From JACRCT01 sp036504155 (GTDB taxonomy: Bacteria; Myxococcota; Myxococcia; Myxococcales; UBA5297): a stretch of DNA of 64,000 bases. Below are positions 35,701 through 44,924 of this stretch, one piece after another; positions within the stretch are counted from its first letter, which is position 1; every line of letters starts with the position of its first letter. The position numbers and the translations under genes were made by a program. Under the pieces are notes generated by a model. It had not been told where the DNA came from and did not search any database. It saw nothing but the letters and a program-made list of their open reading frames with translations. The stretch spans positions 1 through 64,000 of the forward strand of contig DASXVQ010000194.1 in assembly GCA_036504155.1 (NCBI GenBank). The letters are read 5' to 3'.

Positions 35701-37206
35701 ATGGGATCGCGGGCAGTTCGCAGGGCGGCGCTCTCCGCCGCAGTGGCACTCGCAGCCCTCTTCTCCTTGACCCCCACTTGGGCGGCCGAAGGGGTAGGAG
35801 CGGGCGCCACTCGGCTGGCGAAGACGCGCATCACCCTGCGCGGGTCCGATCTGCCGCTGGGCAGCGTCCTCTCCCAGGTGGCGCGCTCGGCGCAGCTGGC
35901 GCTGGTGGTCGACCGCGACGTGCGGCTCGACCGGCTGATCGCCTCGCCCAACCTCGAGGACCAGGCCCTGGACACCGCCCTGGCCGTGGTGCTCACGCCC
36001 CTGGGCTACAGCTTCGAGGTCGACGAGCCCCGCGGCCACCTGCGGATCTTCGTGTACGAGACCCGGACCTTCAAGGTGGCGATGCCGGTCGTCTCCCAGA
36101 ACTGGGGGGCGTCCATCTCCAACAACGACCTGCGCGCCGGCCAGCCTTCCGGCAACGTCGACAACGGCGCCACGGTGGGCCTGTCGGCTCGCTCGGACAC
36201 CGCCGGCGTCTGGGACGAGGTCGAGAAGTCGCTCGTGCGCCTGCTGGGCGACCCGGCGGCGCCGCCGCCCTCGGCCAACCCCACCGACAAGGAGGCTGCG
36301 GCCAAGCCCCGCGACCTGGGCGCCTTCTCGGTCAACCGCGTGGCGGGCTTCGTGACCGTGCGCGCGCTGCCGACGGTGATGCACACCATCCAGAGCTACT
36401 TCGACGCCCTCAACGAGGAGATGGGCCGGTCGGTGTCCATCGAGGCCCGGGTGATGGAGGTCGACATCAACACCATGACCGAGGCCGGCCTCGACTGGAA
36501 CCTCTTGGCGGCCCGGCTGGGCGACATCGTCTTCCTGGCCGGCAACATGGGCAAGTCGAGCCTGCTCACCTCGACCGGCATCCCCTTCCTCTCCGTCAGC
36601 GGCCGCGCCGGCGACGCCTTCATCCGCGCCATGGAGGAGCAGGGCAAGGTGACGGTGATGGCCCAGCCTACGCTGGTGCTGGGCAACAACCTGCCGGCCA
36701 TCATCGAGCTGGCCCAGGTGCAGGCCTACGTGGCGCAGCAGAAGGTGACCACGACCGGGTACGCCACCGAGACCACGGTGCAGACCGCCTCGCTCTCCGA
36801 CGGCCTCATCATCTCCATGCTCCCGCGGGTGCTCGAGGACGGGGAGGTCTCGCTCGCCCTGGCGACCGTCCTCCAGGACGTCCTGGCGGTGAACCGCGAG
36901 AACTTCCGCGACGGCTTCGTCGACCTGCCCAAGACCTCGCGCCGCTCCTACAACGGCGTGGTGCGCTGCAAGCTCAACGAGACGATCGTCATCGGCGGCC
37001 TGCTCTCCTCCCGCAAGGAGCACCAGCACACCGGCATCCCGTTCCTGTCGCGCATCCCGGTGGTGGGCTGGCTGTTCGGCGGCATGAAGAACGTCGACCG
37101 CCGCAGCGAGCTGGTCATCGCGGTGACCCCCCGCGAAATCAAGGGGATGCCGGCGCTGACGCCGCAGCCGATGGAGAACGTCAACCTGGCGGGCGAGACG
37201 AAATGA
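35701..37206 (+). CDS. Secretin (PilQ/GspD family outer-membrane channel)
   Basis: 501 residues from ATG 35701, with GGAGG six bases upstream. A Sec signal (ALAALFSLTPTWA) is followed by an N0/STN-like domain (ITLRGSDLPLGSVLSQVA) and a C-terminal secretin core (MAQPTLVLGNNLPAIIE, SRRSYNGVVRCKLNETIVIGG, RIPVVGWLFG). It forms the gated outer-membrane pore. At about 500 residues it is close to BfpB/PilN-type secretins of type IVb pili and shorter than many PilQ. It opens a seven-gene assembly operon; its stop overlaps the next start as ATGA. The frame is open upstream through the giant gene, but that part is a shadow. Confidence 0.9.
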   Translation: MGSRAVRRAALSAAVALAALFSLTPTWAAEGVGAGATRLAKTRITLRGSDLPLGSVLSQVARSAQLALVVDRDVRLDRLIASPNLEDQALDTALAVVLTPLGYSFEVDEPRGHLRIFVYETRTFKVAMPVVSQNWGASISNNDLRAGQPSGNVDNGATVGLSARSDTAGVWDEVEKSLVRLLGDPAAPPPSANPTDKEAAAKPRDLGAFSVNRVAGFVTVRALPTVMHTIQSYFDALNEEMGRSVSIEARVMEVDINTMTEAGLDWNLLAARLGDIVFLAGNMGKSSLLTSTGIPFLSVSGRAGDAFIRAMEEQGKVTVMAQPTLVLGNNLPAIIELAQVQAYVAQQKVTTTGYATETTVQTASLSDGLIISMLPRVLEDGEVSLALATVLQDVLAVNRENFRDGFVDLPKTSRRSYNGVVRCKLNETIVIGGLLSSRKEHQHTGIPFLSRIPVVGWLFGGMKNVDRRSELVIAVTPREIKGMPALTPQPMENVNLAGETK

Positions 37207-38417
37207 AGAAGTTCGTCGTCATCAGCCCCGAGCTCATCTGGGTCGCCAGCGGCCAGGGGCAGCTGATCACGCTCGACGAGCTCGACCAGCACGTCGACCC
37301 CAAGGGCGCGGCGCTGTTCGCCGTCGTCCCCCAGGTGGCGCGGGTGGTGGCGAGCGAGCGCACCATCGACTCGGTGATGCAGCAGCAGTTCCCGGGCGAG
37401 TTCTCGTTCCGGGCCGAGCTGCTGGAGACCAACGTCTTCCAGGTCTACGTGGCGCCCGACGCGCTGCTGGCGCGGCTGCGCGCCTCGACCCGGACGGCGT
37501 ACGTGGTCCCGTACCCGGCCGCCGTGCGCCACGTCGTCTCGCTCTTGCACTCGCAGGCCGAGAACTCGCTTCGCGAGCGCACCCGCGTCTTCCTGGCGTC
37601 CATCGCCGCCGACATCTCGCAGGTGACGGCCCCGGAGCGGGTGGCGGTGGACGTGGTCGGCGACGACTTCGTCTTCACGGTGCTGCGCGGCAAGGAGATC
37701 GTCGCGGTGCGCCACGTGCGCGGCGGCGAGCCGGCCACCGAGCTGCAGCGCACCCTGGCCGCCAACCGCATGGCGGACCCGCTCATCCTCACGCGGGACC
37801 ACGACTTCGCGCTCGAGCTGCGGGCGCAGGGCTACAACGCCCAGCTCTCCGAGGCGGACGGCGCGCTGATCGGCATCAGCGGCCTGGAGAAGGTGGTCAC
37901 CCTCCGCTTCCTGACCGACGTCGAGGTCGCGCGCGAGAAGGCCCGCGACAGCCGGCGGCGGGCGCTGATGGTGGCGGCCATCGCGGTGGCGACGATGGCG
38001 GTCGCCGGCGGCGTGTTCGGCTACTACAAGAACGAGCTGGTCAAGCAGGAGGCGCGCTTCAAGCGGCTCACCGAGGAGCGCGACCAGCGCGCGCGGCAGC
38101 TGGCCGAGCTCTACCAGGAGCGTTACGCGTCCATCGCCCGCAGCCAGTCGGTGCAGATCCGCGAGGAGCTGTTCGACCTGTCGACCTCGCTGCCCCCGCA
38201 GGTGGTGCTGGTGTCGGTGGAGCGCGAGGCGGGCACGGGGCTGACCGCGGTGGTCGAGCGGCGACCCGGGGCGGCGCCCTTCTCGCGCAGCGACCTGGTC
38301 TCGGCCCTGGCCACCTCGCCGTACTTCGCGCAGGCCAAGATCAAGGAGCAGTACGAGGGCCACGTCGTCCGCTACGTGCTGAACGTCCCGCCGGCCACCC
38401 CGGCAGGCAACCCTTGA
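37203..38417 (+). CDS. PilM-PilN fusion (GspL-like inner-membrane assembly protein)
   Basis: 404 residues. The N-terminal ~250 residues look like the actin-like cytoplasmic domain of PilM/GspL (VAVDVVGDDFVFTVLRG, then KEIVAVRHVRGG). A single membrane helix follows near residues 258-276 (ALMVAAIAVATMAVAGG), then a coiled coil and a small ferredoxin-like periplasmic domain (LPPQVVLVSVEREAG) as in PilN. PilM and PilN are separate proteins in type IVa pili but fused in type II secretion GspL, so this is the GspL layout. It anchors the ATPase to the platform. ATGA overlap with the secretin gene. Confidence 0.7.
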   Translation: MKKFVVISPELIWVASGQGQLITLDELDQHVDPKGAALFAVVPQVARVVASERTIDSVMQQQFPGEFSFRAELLETNVFQVYVAPDALLARLRASTRTAYVVPYPAAVRHVVSLLHSQAENSLRERTRVFLASIAADISQVTAPERVAVDVVGDDFVFTVLRGKEIVAVRHVRGGEPATELQRTLAANRMADPLILTRDHDFALELRAQGYNAQLSEADGALIGISGLEKVVTLRFLTDVEVAREKARDSRRRALMVAAIAVATMAVAGGVFGYYKNELVKQEARFKRLTEERDQRARQLAELYQERYASIARSQSVQIREELFDLSTSLPPQVVLVSVEREAGTGLTAVVERRPGAAPFSRSDLVSALATSPYFAQAKIKEQYEGHVVRYVLNVPPATPAGNP

Positions 38418-38430
38418 GCCAGGAGAGGCG

Positions 38431-38934
38431 ATGACCAAGATCCTCTACCTGATATCGCTGCTCGCCCTGGCCGGGACGGTCCTGCTGGGGATGCTGGCCG
38501 ACGACGACCGCACCCTGGGCCTGCGCATGATCAGCCGCAACCAGGCCCTGATGGACGAGCTCAAGCCGCTCGAGGCCGAAGTGGCCATGATCCGCAAGGT
38601 CGAGCCCGCCCCGCTCAAGTTCGCCGACGACGCGCTCAGCGAGTTCTTCTCGCGCACCGTCGAGGCCGGCGAGGTGCTGGGCGCGGGCATCCGCGTCGAG
38701 CCGCGCGGCGCGTCGATGGGCGCGCGCGACATGCTCTTCAACGAGTTCAAGCAGGGCGTCCGGGTCTGCCAGGTGTCGCTGTCGGCGGGCCTGGAGACCG
38801 AGGGCGCCGCGGCCATCCTGGCCATGTTCGAGGAAGAGCTCGCCGACCTGCCGGTGACGGTGCGCAAGGCGAGCGCGAAGGTGGTCGGCGACAGCGTCAG
38901 CGTATCGATGGACATCGACGTGTTCGGGAGGTAG
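38431..38934 (+). CDS. PilO/GspM-like inner-membrane protein
   Basis: 167 residues with GGAG seven bases before the ATG. One N-terminal membrane helix (ILYLISLLALAGTVLLGML) is followed by a short coiled coil (NQALMDELKPLEAEVAMIRK) and a compact alpha/beta domain, the standard PilO/GspM layout. PilO pairs with PilN in the periplasm to align the assembly platform. Position between the PilMN-like and PilP-like genes supports the call; direct similarity is weak, as usual for this family. Confidence 0.65.
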   Translation: MTKILYLISLLALAGTVLLGMLADDDRTLGLRMISRNQALMDELKPLEAEVAMIRKVEPAPLKFADDALSEFFSRTVEAGEVLGAGIRVEPRGASMGARDMLFNEFKQGVRVCQVSLSAGLETEGAAAILAMFEEELADLPVTVRKASAKVVGDSVSVSMDIDVFGR

Positions 38935-38939
38935 CGCAC

Positions 38940-39539
38940 GTGAGAACGACGAACCTCATCGCGGCCCTGACCGCCCTCGCCCTGCTCGCCGCCGGTGCTC
39001 CCGCCTCGGCCCAGGACGACGCAGCGAAGCAGCCCGAGGCCAAGGGCGGCGAGCAGCAACCCGAGACCAAGGCGGCCGAGACGCGCTCGGTGGCGCTGCT
39101 GCAGGCCCGCGAGGTCATCGAGCGGCTCAAGACCATGCGCGCGCAGCTCCTGCTCGAGCAGGAGTACAACCGCCTGCTCGAGGTGCGCGTCGAGCGCATG
39201 GAGCTGGAGGCGAAGCTCGGCGGCTCCATCGGCCGGGACGGCAAGGCCACCCCGAGTGCGGCCGCGGCCAAGGCCCCCGACGGCATCGGGGCCAACCAGC
39301 CCCCGCCGGCGCGCGCGCACATCGCCCCGCCGCCCAAGCTCGAGAATGCCGCCGACGCGCTGGTGGTGAAGGCGGTGACCGTGGCTCCGTTCAAGGAGGC
39401 CATCGTCACCTACCGCGGCCGCGTCTACACCGTCCGCCCCGGCGACAAGCTGGGCAACATCGAGATCCGCGACATCCTCGACAGCGGCGTGGTCACCGCC
39501 GGCGGCGGCCAGAAGTCGTCCGTGATGCTCGGCCAGTAG
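38940..39539 (+). CDS. PilP/GspC-like periplasmic connector
   Basis: 199 residues from GTG 38940, preceded by GGAGG. It has an export signal (LTALALLAAGAPASA), a helical segment, a Pro/Ala-rich linker (residues ~100-125) and a C-terminal beta domain (IVTYRGRVYTVRPGDKLGN, then IEIRDILDSGVV). This matches the HR-type domain of PilP/GspC that links the inner platform to the secretin. No lipobox is evident, unlike many PilP lipoproteins. Gene order supports the call. Confidence 0.7.
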   Translation: MRTTNLIAALTALALLAAGAPASAQDDAAKQPEAKGGEQQPETKAAETRSVALLQAREVIERLKTMRAQLLLEQEYNRLLEVRVERMELEAKLGGSIGRDGKATPSAAAAKAPDGIGANQPPPARAHIAPPPKLENAADALVVKAVTVAPFKEAIVTYRGRVYTVRPGDKLGNIEIRDILDSGVVTAGGGQKSSVMLGQ

Positions 39540-39560
39540 CCAGAGGAGCCTGACCAACCC

Positions 39561-41333
39561 ATGCCTCCTCCCCCCAAGCCGCCTCCGCCCATCGGCGCCG
39601 GGCCCCAGGCTCAAGCCCCGATCCCGCGCGCCGGCCCGTCGAGCGGCGGCCGCGCCCGCCTGGGCGAGATGCTCATCAAGGACGGGCTGCTCAACCGCCA
39701 GAAGCTGGACCAGGCGCTCTCGATGTCGCGCCGCACCGGCGAGCGGCTGGGCGAGGTGCTGGTCAAGAGCGGCTTCTGCCGGCCCGAGGACATCTTCAAG
39801 GCGCTGGCGCAGCAGTTCCGCGTCGACTTCCTCTCCTCGCGCCAACTGTCCACCCAGGCCGTCGACCGCGACGCGGTCAAGCTGGTGGGCATGAAGATCC
39901 TGGAGGAGCGGCGGGTGCTCCCGCTCATCCTCGAGGGCCAGGGCTACCTGCTGCTGTCCGACCCGCTCGACACCGCGGCCACCGACCAGGTCGAGGCGCT
40001 GCTGGGCAAGCGCTCCTACGTGCTGTCCACCCCCAGCGCGGTGGAGATGCTGCTCCAGGTCCTGGCGTTCGAGACCGTCGACGCCGAGAACATCATCGAG
40101 AGCGCGCGCGAGTCGATCGAGGGCGGCGAGGTCAAGACGCTGTTCCAGTACCTGCTGGGCAAGGCGGTGCTGGAGCGCGCCAGCGACGTGCACATCGAGC
40201 CCTCCGGCGTGAGCACCGTGGTGCGCTACCGCATCGACGGCGACCTGCGCACGGCGCTCACCATCCCGCGCTCGCGCCACGACAACCTGGCCAACGTCAT
40301 CTTCGGCATGGCGGGCGTGGACCTGTCGGACTTCAGCCGCCTGCACGACGGGCGCTTCAGCTTCAACTTCGCAGGCCGCAAGCTGGACATCCGCTTCGCG
40401 TCGAGCCCCACCATCGAGGGGCCGATGATGGTCATGCGCATCCTCGACGACACCCGCTCGCTGGCGTCGCTGGAGGAGCTGGGCTACACGAGCTGGAACC
40501 TCAACGCCATCAACCAGCTCCTGCGCTACCCCTTCGGCCTGATGCTGGTCGTGGGACCCACCGGCTCGGGCAAGACCACCACGCTGTACAGCTGCCTCTC
40601 GCGCATCAACGACGGCGCCACCAAGATCCTCACGGTCGAGGACCCGGTGGAAATCCGGATGCCGTCCATCCAGCAGGTGCAGGTCAACGAGAAGGCCGAC
40701 GTGAAGTTCGCGCGCACGGTGCGCGCCTTCCTGCGCCAGGACCCGGACGTCATCCTGGTCGGCGAGATCCGCGACGAGGAGACGGCGCGCGAGGCGTTCC
40801 GCGCCGCCAACACCGGCCACCTGGTGCTCTCCACCCTGCACGCCAACACCGCGGTGGAGGCCCTGGGGCGGCTCTTCGACCTGGACATGGACCCCTACCA
40901 GGTCTCGGTGACGCTGCTCGGCTCGCTCTCTCAGCGCCTGCTGCGCAAGCTGTGCCCGGCCTGCAAGAGGAAGGGCGCGCTCAACCCGCAGATCCTCGAC
41001 CCGCTCCTGGCCGAGAACCTGTTCGGGGCCGGGCGCGTGCCCACCAAGCCCTTTGAGGTCTACGAGCCGGGCAAGGGCTGCAGCCAGTGCAACGGCGGCT
41101 GGATGGGGCGCACCGTGGTGGCCGAGGTGCTCGCGCTCGACAACGAGCTGCGCGAGCTCATCTACACCCGCGCCTCGAACGAGAAGGTCGTGCAGGCCGC
41201 CCGGCGCAAGGGCTTCCGCACCATGACCGACAACGCCCTTTGGCTGGTGGTGAAGGGCCTCGTCAGTCTGCAGGAGGCCGAGGCGACCGTCGGCCCCATG
41301 ACCACCGAACCCGTGAAGCAGGCGAAGCAATAA
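39561..41333 (+). CDS. Type II/IV secretion assembly ATPase (GspE/PilB family)
   Basis: 590 residues. An N-terminal GspE-N domain (RLGEMLIKDGLLNRQKLDQAL) is followed by the AAA-like ATPase core. Walker A is GPTGSGKTT near residue 331. The Asp box is ILTVEDPVEIR, Walker B lies in ILVGEIRDEETA, and the His box is LVLSTLHANTA. A zinc-binding pair, CPACKRK and later CSQCNGG, is typical of extension ATPases rather than the retraction ATPase PilT. It powers pilin or pseudopilin polymerisation. A 15-base gap separates it from the next lipoprotein gene. Confidence 0.95.
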   Translation: MPPPPKPPPPIGAGPQAQAPIPRAGPSSGGRARLGEMLIKDGLLNRQKLDQALSMSRRTGERLGEVLVKSGFCRPEDIFKALAQQFRVDFLSSRQLSTQAVDRDAVKLVGMKILEERRVLPLILEGQGYLLLSDPLDTAATDQVEALLGKRSYVLSTPSAVEMLLQVLAFETVDAENIIESARESIEGGEVKTLFQYLLGKAVLERASDVHIEPSGVSTVVRYRIDGDLRTALTIPRSRHDNLANVIFGMAGVDLSDFSRLHDGRFSFNFAGRKLDIRFASSPTIEGPMMVMRILDDTRSLASLEELGYTSWNLNAINQLLRYPFGLMLVVGPTGSGKTTTLYSCLSRINDGATKILTVEDPVEIRMPSIQQVQVNEKADVKFARTVRAFLRQDPDVILVGEIRDEETAREAFRAANTGHLVLSTLHANTAVEALGRLFDLDMDPYQVSVTLLGSLSQRLLRKLCPACKRKGALNPQILDPLLAENLFGAGRVPTKPFEVYEPGKGCSQCNGGWMGRTVVAEVLALDNELRELIYTRASNEKVVQAARRKGFRTMTDNALWLVVKGLVSLQEAEATVGPMTTEPVKQAKQ

Positions 41334-41348
41334 GGCCGGAGGCACACG

Positions 41349-41858
41349 ATGAAGACGACCCCCCTGATGCTCATCGGCGCCATGCTCGCCTTGTCGAGCT
41401 GCGACCTCTTCGTTCCGCCCCCGGTGGCCTGCGACAAGATCACGCTCGTCTGGGAGCTGTCGGGCCAGGAGACGCGCAAGGGCATGGGCTGCGCCTGGCC
41501 GGATCCCCTGACCGGGCAGGTCGCCCACTCAGTGGCGGTGGACCCGACCTGGGCCAAGGACAACAACGGCGGGAACGAGCTGCTGGTCGGCGCGCCCGTC
41601 CGCGTCACCGGAGTCGGCGCCGCCCTCTGCGAAGGCATGGCCTGCGAGGCGACCGAGCCGGAGATCAACATCAAGGTCGACGAGATGGGCCGCCTGACCT
41701 ACGGCGTGGCGCTGCCGCCGCCGTTCGTCGGCGGCGGCAAGGAGATCAACAGCACGGGCCTCATCGTCAGCGAGGTCTACGGGCCGGGCAACGAGTGCTA
41801 CATCGAGGCCGCCGTGAAGGCCTCCTGCGCCGAAGCCCCCGAGACCACCAACCCGTAG
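41349..41858 (+). CDS. Small lipoprotein of the pilus-like operon
   Basis: 169 residues with GGAGG before ATG 41349. The signal ends in LSSC (Cys 18), giving a lipoprotein. The mature part has several Cys pairs (ACDKITLVW, GMGCAWPD, ALCEGMACEA, NECYIEA, SCAEA) and a beta-rich look. No known family is recognised. Its place between the ATPase and platform genes suggests a pilotin-like or substrate-linked role, which is inference only. Confidence 0.7.
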   Translation: MKTTPLMLIGAMLALSSCDLFVPPPVACDKITLVWELSGQETRKGMGCAWPDPLTGQVAHSVAVDPTWAKDNNGGNELLVGAPVRVTGVGAALCEGMACEATEPEINIKVDEMGRLTYGVALPPPFVGGGKEINSTGLIVSEVYGPGNECYIEAAVKASCAEAPETTNP

Positions 41859-41883
41859 CCCGCGCTCGAACCTCAAGTCCTCG

Positions 41884-43068
41884 ATGCTCTACGTCTACCA
41901 AGCCATCGGCAAGTCGGGCCGCTACGTCAAGGGCAAGGCGGCCGCGCCTTCGATGGCGGCCCTGCGCGACGACCTCGGCCGCACGGGCCTGGCGCTGGTC
42001 GACGCCCGCCGCGACGTGGTCGCGGAGCTGACGCTGGCGCTGCGGCCGCGACGGCTGCCGCGGCCGGTGCTCATCGACATGTTCGGCTTCCTCCGGGGCC
42101 TGCTGGCGATGGGCATCGACATGATGACCGCCTGGAACTCGGTCTCCGACGCCATCCCCAACCGGCTGGCGAAGGAGTGCGTGAGCGAGGTCACCCACGC
42201 CATCCAGCAGGGCCACACCCTGACCGACGCCATGGAGAAGGCCGGCGTCTTCCCGGGGATGGTGCTGGGCAACGTGCGCGCCGGCGAGCAGTCCGGCACG
42301 CTGGAGAAGGTCTTCGAGGCTTTGGAGACGCACTACCGCGAAGAGCAGGCCCTGATGCAGCAGGTGTTCAAGGCCACGCTCTACCCGGCCATCTCGGTCA
42401 CCATCCTGTTCTTCATCGGCGTGGGCCTGCTGGCGGGCGTCGTGCCGCAGCTCAAGCAGATCTTCCCGGCCGACCCGCCGCTGCCCACCAAGATCCTGCT
42501 GTTCCTCTCCGACGGCGTCGTGGACTGGTGGTGGACTACGCCCGCGGTGGTCGGCGGCACGTTCTTCGGCTGGTGGCGGGCGCCGACCTCGTTCAAGACG
42601 CGGATCGGCGAGATCTTCTTCCGGGTGCCGCTGGTCGGCCCGGTGCTCAAGAACGTCGCGCTCACGAACGTCTTCATGAACCTGTCGCTGATGCTCGGCG
42701 CGGGCGTCTCGTTGACGGTGGCGCTGGACGTCGTCATCGGGACGATCAGCTCGCGGGCGATCAAGATCCGGCTCAACGGGGTGCTCGAGTCCATCCAGCG
42801 CGGGGGGACCTTCTCCGACGGCTTCGCCGACCCGTTCTTCCCGCCCGTGACCGCGGGCGTGCTGCGCCAGGGCGAGATGATGGGCTCGCTCGACGCCTAC
42901 CTGAAGCGGCTGGCCTCCTTCCTCCGGGATCGCGCGCAGGCGCGCCTGCAGACCCTGGCCACCCTCATCGAGCCCCTGTTGCTGCTGGTCGGTGGCGGGA
43001 TGCTGCTCCTGCTCGCGGTCGGCATCTTCCTGCCGATCTACGGCTCGATGAAGAACATCGGGCGCTAG
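41884..43068 (+). CDS. Inner-membrane platform protein (GspF/PilC family)
   Basis: 394 residues with two GspF domains. Landmarks are LRGLLAMGIDMMTAWNSVSD with VFPGMVLGNVRAGEQSGTLE in the first copy, and LMLGAGVSLTVALDVV with VTAGVLRQGEMMGSLDAYL in the second. Three membrane helices include ISVTILFFIGVGLLAGV and the C-terminal LLLLVGGGMLLLLAVGIFLP. It is the rotor-like platform that pairs with the GspE/PilB ATPase. It is the last gene of the assembly operon and is followed by hairpins before the convergent kinase gene. Confidence 0.92.
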   Translation: MLYVYQAIGKSGRYVKGKAAAPSMAALRDDLGRTGLALVDARRDVVAELTLALRPRRLPRPVLIDMFGFLRGLLAMGIDMMTAWNSVSDAIPNRLAKECVSEVTHAIQQGHTLTDAMEKAGVFPGMVLGNVRAGEQSGTLEKVFEALETHYREEQALMQQVFKATLYPAISVTILFFIGVGLLAGVVPQLKQIFPADPPLPTKILLFLSDGVVDWWWTTPAVVGGTFFGWWRAPTSFKTRIGEIFFRVPLVGPVLKNVALTNVFMNLSLMLGAGVSLTVALDVVIGTISSRAIKIRLNGVLESIQRGGTFSDGFADPFFPPVTAGVLRQGEMMGSLDAYLKRLASFLRDRAQARLQTLATLIEPLLLLVGGGMLLLLAVGIFLPIYGSMKNIGR

Positions 43069-43082
43069 CTCATCCTCGCGTC

Positions 43083-43152
43083 GCCGGGGGCTGAGGCGCC
43101 CCGGCCCTTCTTGGGACACGTTGAAGGTGGGGGTAAGCCCGCTGCGCGGGCT
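43083..43152. terminator. Hairpins between convergent genes
   Basis: Two stems lie between the platform gene and the kinase gene: GCCGGGG/CCCCGGC (43083-43105), followed by CCTTCTT, and AGCCCGC/GCGGGCT (43136-43152) with a 3-base loop. They probably end transcription from both sides. The remaining bases to 43218 hold no gene. Confidence 0.5.
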
Positions 43153-43218
43153 GCAGGGCGCTGGCGTGCTTTCGCCCCAGCCGCCTTCAGGTGGCTTCCG
43201 ACGACGAGCCGGGGCGCT

Positions 43219-44862
43219 TCAGCCCCCGCCGGTCGGCGTCGTAGGCGTGGGCGCCGGTGCGGGCGAGGGCGAGGGCGAGGGCGACGGCGCGAGCCCAGGG
43301 ACCGGGTCGAGCTTGGGCATCGCCGGGGCCTCTGGCGGCTTGAAGTCGAGATGCGGCGGCTTCATCGGGTCCAGCGAGGGGTGAGGCGGCGCGCCCTTCG
43401 GGTCGGATGGGTTCGTCGGCAGACCCGGGTCGATGACCTTCAGCCCCGGCTTCGGCGTCGTCGCCGCGGGGTCCTTCTTGGGCGCCGTCACCGGCTCGGC
43501 GACAGGCTCCGGGGTCGTCGGCCGGACCTCGTCCTTTGGAGGTGAGGGCCACAGTGCCCAGGCGAGGATGCCCACGACGAGCAGGGCCTCGACGACCAGC
43601 GCGACGATGAAGAGGGTGCGCTTCTTGGCGGCCTTGACCTCCGGCAGCGCCAGATCCTTCTCGGAGATCTCCGGCTGCATGATGGGCTGCGGCAGCGGCC
43701 GGGGCGAGGTGCGCGGCACCTTGCGCGGAGTGAGGTGAATCTCCTCCCCGCCGTTGGAGGCCTGCGTGCCCGGCTCCCCGGCCTTCCCGTGCAGCGAGTC
43801 GGGCTCGTCGATGAGCGGCACGACCGGCGCGGCCGGCGACTCGGGCTTGGCGGGTTTGACGGGAGCCGCGGCCTGGGCGGGCTGAGCCAGGCCCGCCTTC
43901 TCCGCCGCGGGCCACTCGGACTCCACCGCTTCGTAGAACGCCAGCGGGGTCGCGAAGCGGTCGTCCCGCTTCTTGGCCATGGCCTTCTGGAGGGCCAACG
44001 AGACCCCGGGGGGCACGGCCGGGACGTGGGCTCGGACGTCCGGCGGCGGCGCGGTGGCGTGCAGCCGCATCAGCTTGCCCGGGTCGGGGTCGTCGAAGGG
44101 CGGGGCGCCGCAGAGGATCTCGAAGAAGAGCGTGCCCAGAGCGTAGGTGTCGGCCCGGCCGTCCACGTCCTTGGCGCCACTGGCCTGCTCGGGGGCCATG
44201 TAGTGCGGGGTGCCCAAGGGGACGCCGGTGCGCGTCAGGTGCTGGCCCGAGCCCGAGTCGCGCAGGATGCCGAAGTCCAGGATGGTGACGTGCCCGTCCT
44301 CGCCGACGTAGACGTTGCCGGGCTTGAGGTCGCGGTGGACGAAGCCCGCGGCGTGGATGGCGCCCAGGCCGGCGGCCATCTGCCGCAGCAGCGAGAGCGC
44401 GGTGTCGCGGCCCGGCCGCTCGGGCTTGGACGCGATTCCCTTGAGCCAGTAGGCCAGCGACCGCCCGGTCAGCCGCTTCATCACGATGAAGGGGCGCCCG
44501 AAGTGGCGGGCCACGGCGTAGACCGGGACGATGTTGGGGTGCTCGAGCTTGGCGGTGGCGCGCGCCTCCCGCTCGAAGCGCGCCAAGAACTCGGTGTCCG
44601 CGCACAGCGCCGGCGCCAGGGCCTTGATGGCCACCCGCCGGTCGAGGGCCAGGTCGAGAGCCAGGAAGACCGTGCCCATCCCGCCAGTGCCCAGCTTGCG
44701 CTCGATGCGCCACTTGCCGTCGAGGACGTCGCCCTCGCGGATGGGCTGCATGCCGTCGTCGCCGGCGACGTGGGTCGGCGTGCCGCAGCGCTCGCAGAAC
44801 CGGGCGACTTCGGACAGGGGCCGGCCGCACTGGCTGCAGGAGTTGGCGGCTTCGTCGGGCAT
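43219..44862 (-). CDS. Ser/Thr protein kinase with N-terminal zinc ribbon and C-terminal membrane anchor
   Basis: 547 residues. An N-terminal zinc ribbon uses Cys 9, 12, 23 and 26 (CSQC, CERC). The Hanks-type kinase follows with the Gly loop GTGGMGTV, catalytic loop HRDLKPGN near residue 175, DFG in ILDFGILRD and APE in MAPEQASG, so it should be active. After a Pro/Ala linker, one membrane helix at about 412-434 (LFIVALVVEALLVVGILAW) leads to an external Pro-rich tail ending in a Ser-Pro/Ala-Pro repeat. Substrates are not evident. It is divergent from a membrane protein with repeated basic-proline motifs, a possible target. Confidence 0.9.
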   Translation of the reverse strand: MPDEAANSCSQCGRPLSEVARFCERCGTPTHVAGDDGMQPIREGDVLDGKWRIERKLGTGGMGTVFLALDLALDRRVAIKALAPALCADTEFLARFEREARATAKLEHPNIVPVYAVARHFGRPFIVMKRLTGRSLAYWLKGIASKPERPGRDTALSLLRQMAAGLGAIHAAGFVHRDLKPGNVYVGEDGHVTILDFGILRDSGSGQHLTRTGVPLGTPHYMAPEQASGAKDVDGRADTYALGTLFFEILCGAPPFDDPDPGKLMRLHATAPPPDVRAHVPAVPPGVSLALQKAMAKKRDDRFATPLAFYEAVESEWPAAEKAGLAQPAQAAAPVKPAKPESPAAPVVPLIDEPDSLHGKAGEPGTQASNGGEEIHLTPRKVPRTSPRPLPQPIMQPEISEKDLALPEVKAAKKRTLFIVALVVEALLVVGILAWALWPSPPKDEVRPTTPEPVAEPVTAPKKDPAATTPKPGLKVIDPGLPTNPSDPKGAPPHPSLDPMKPPHLDFKPPEAPAMPKLDPVPGLAPSPSPSPSPAPAPTPTTPTGGG

Positions 44863-44924
44863 CGCGTCCCCATCATAGGACGAGTGAGCGGGGGCGAGCG
44901 CTTTCTACCAAGGGTCGCCTGCAG

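Noticed and set aside
43187..44830. Second 547-residue minus-strand frame over the kinase
   Set aside because: It is one frame off the kinase; it has no kinase motifs and a shadow-like Arg/Pro/Gly composition.
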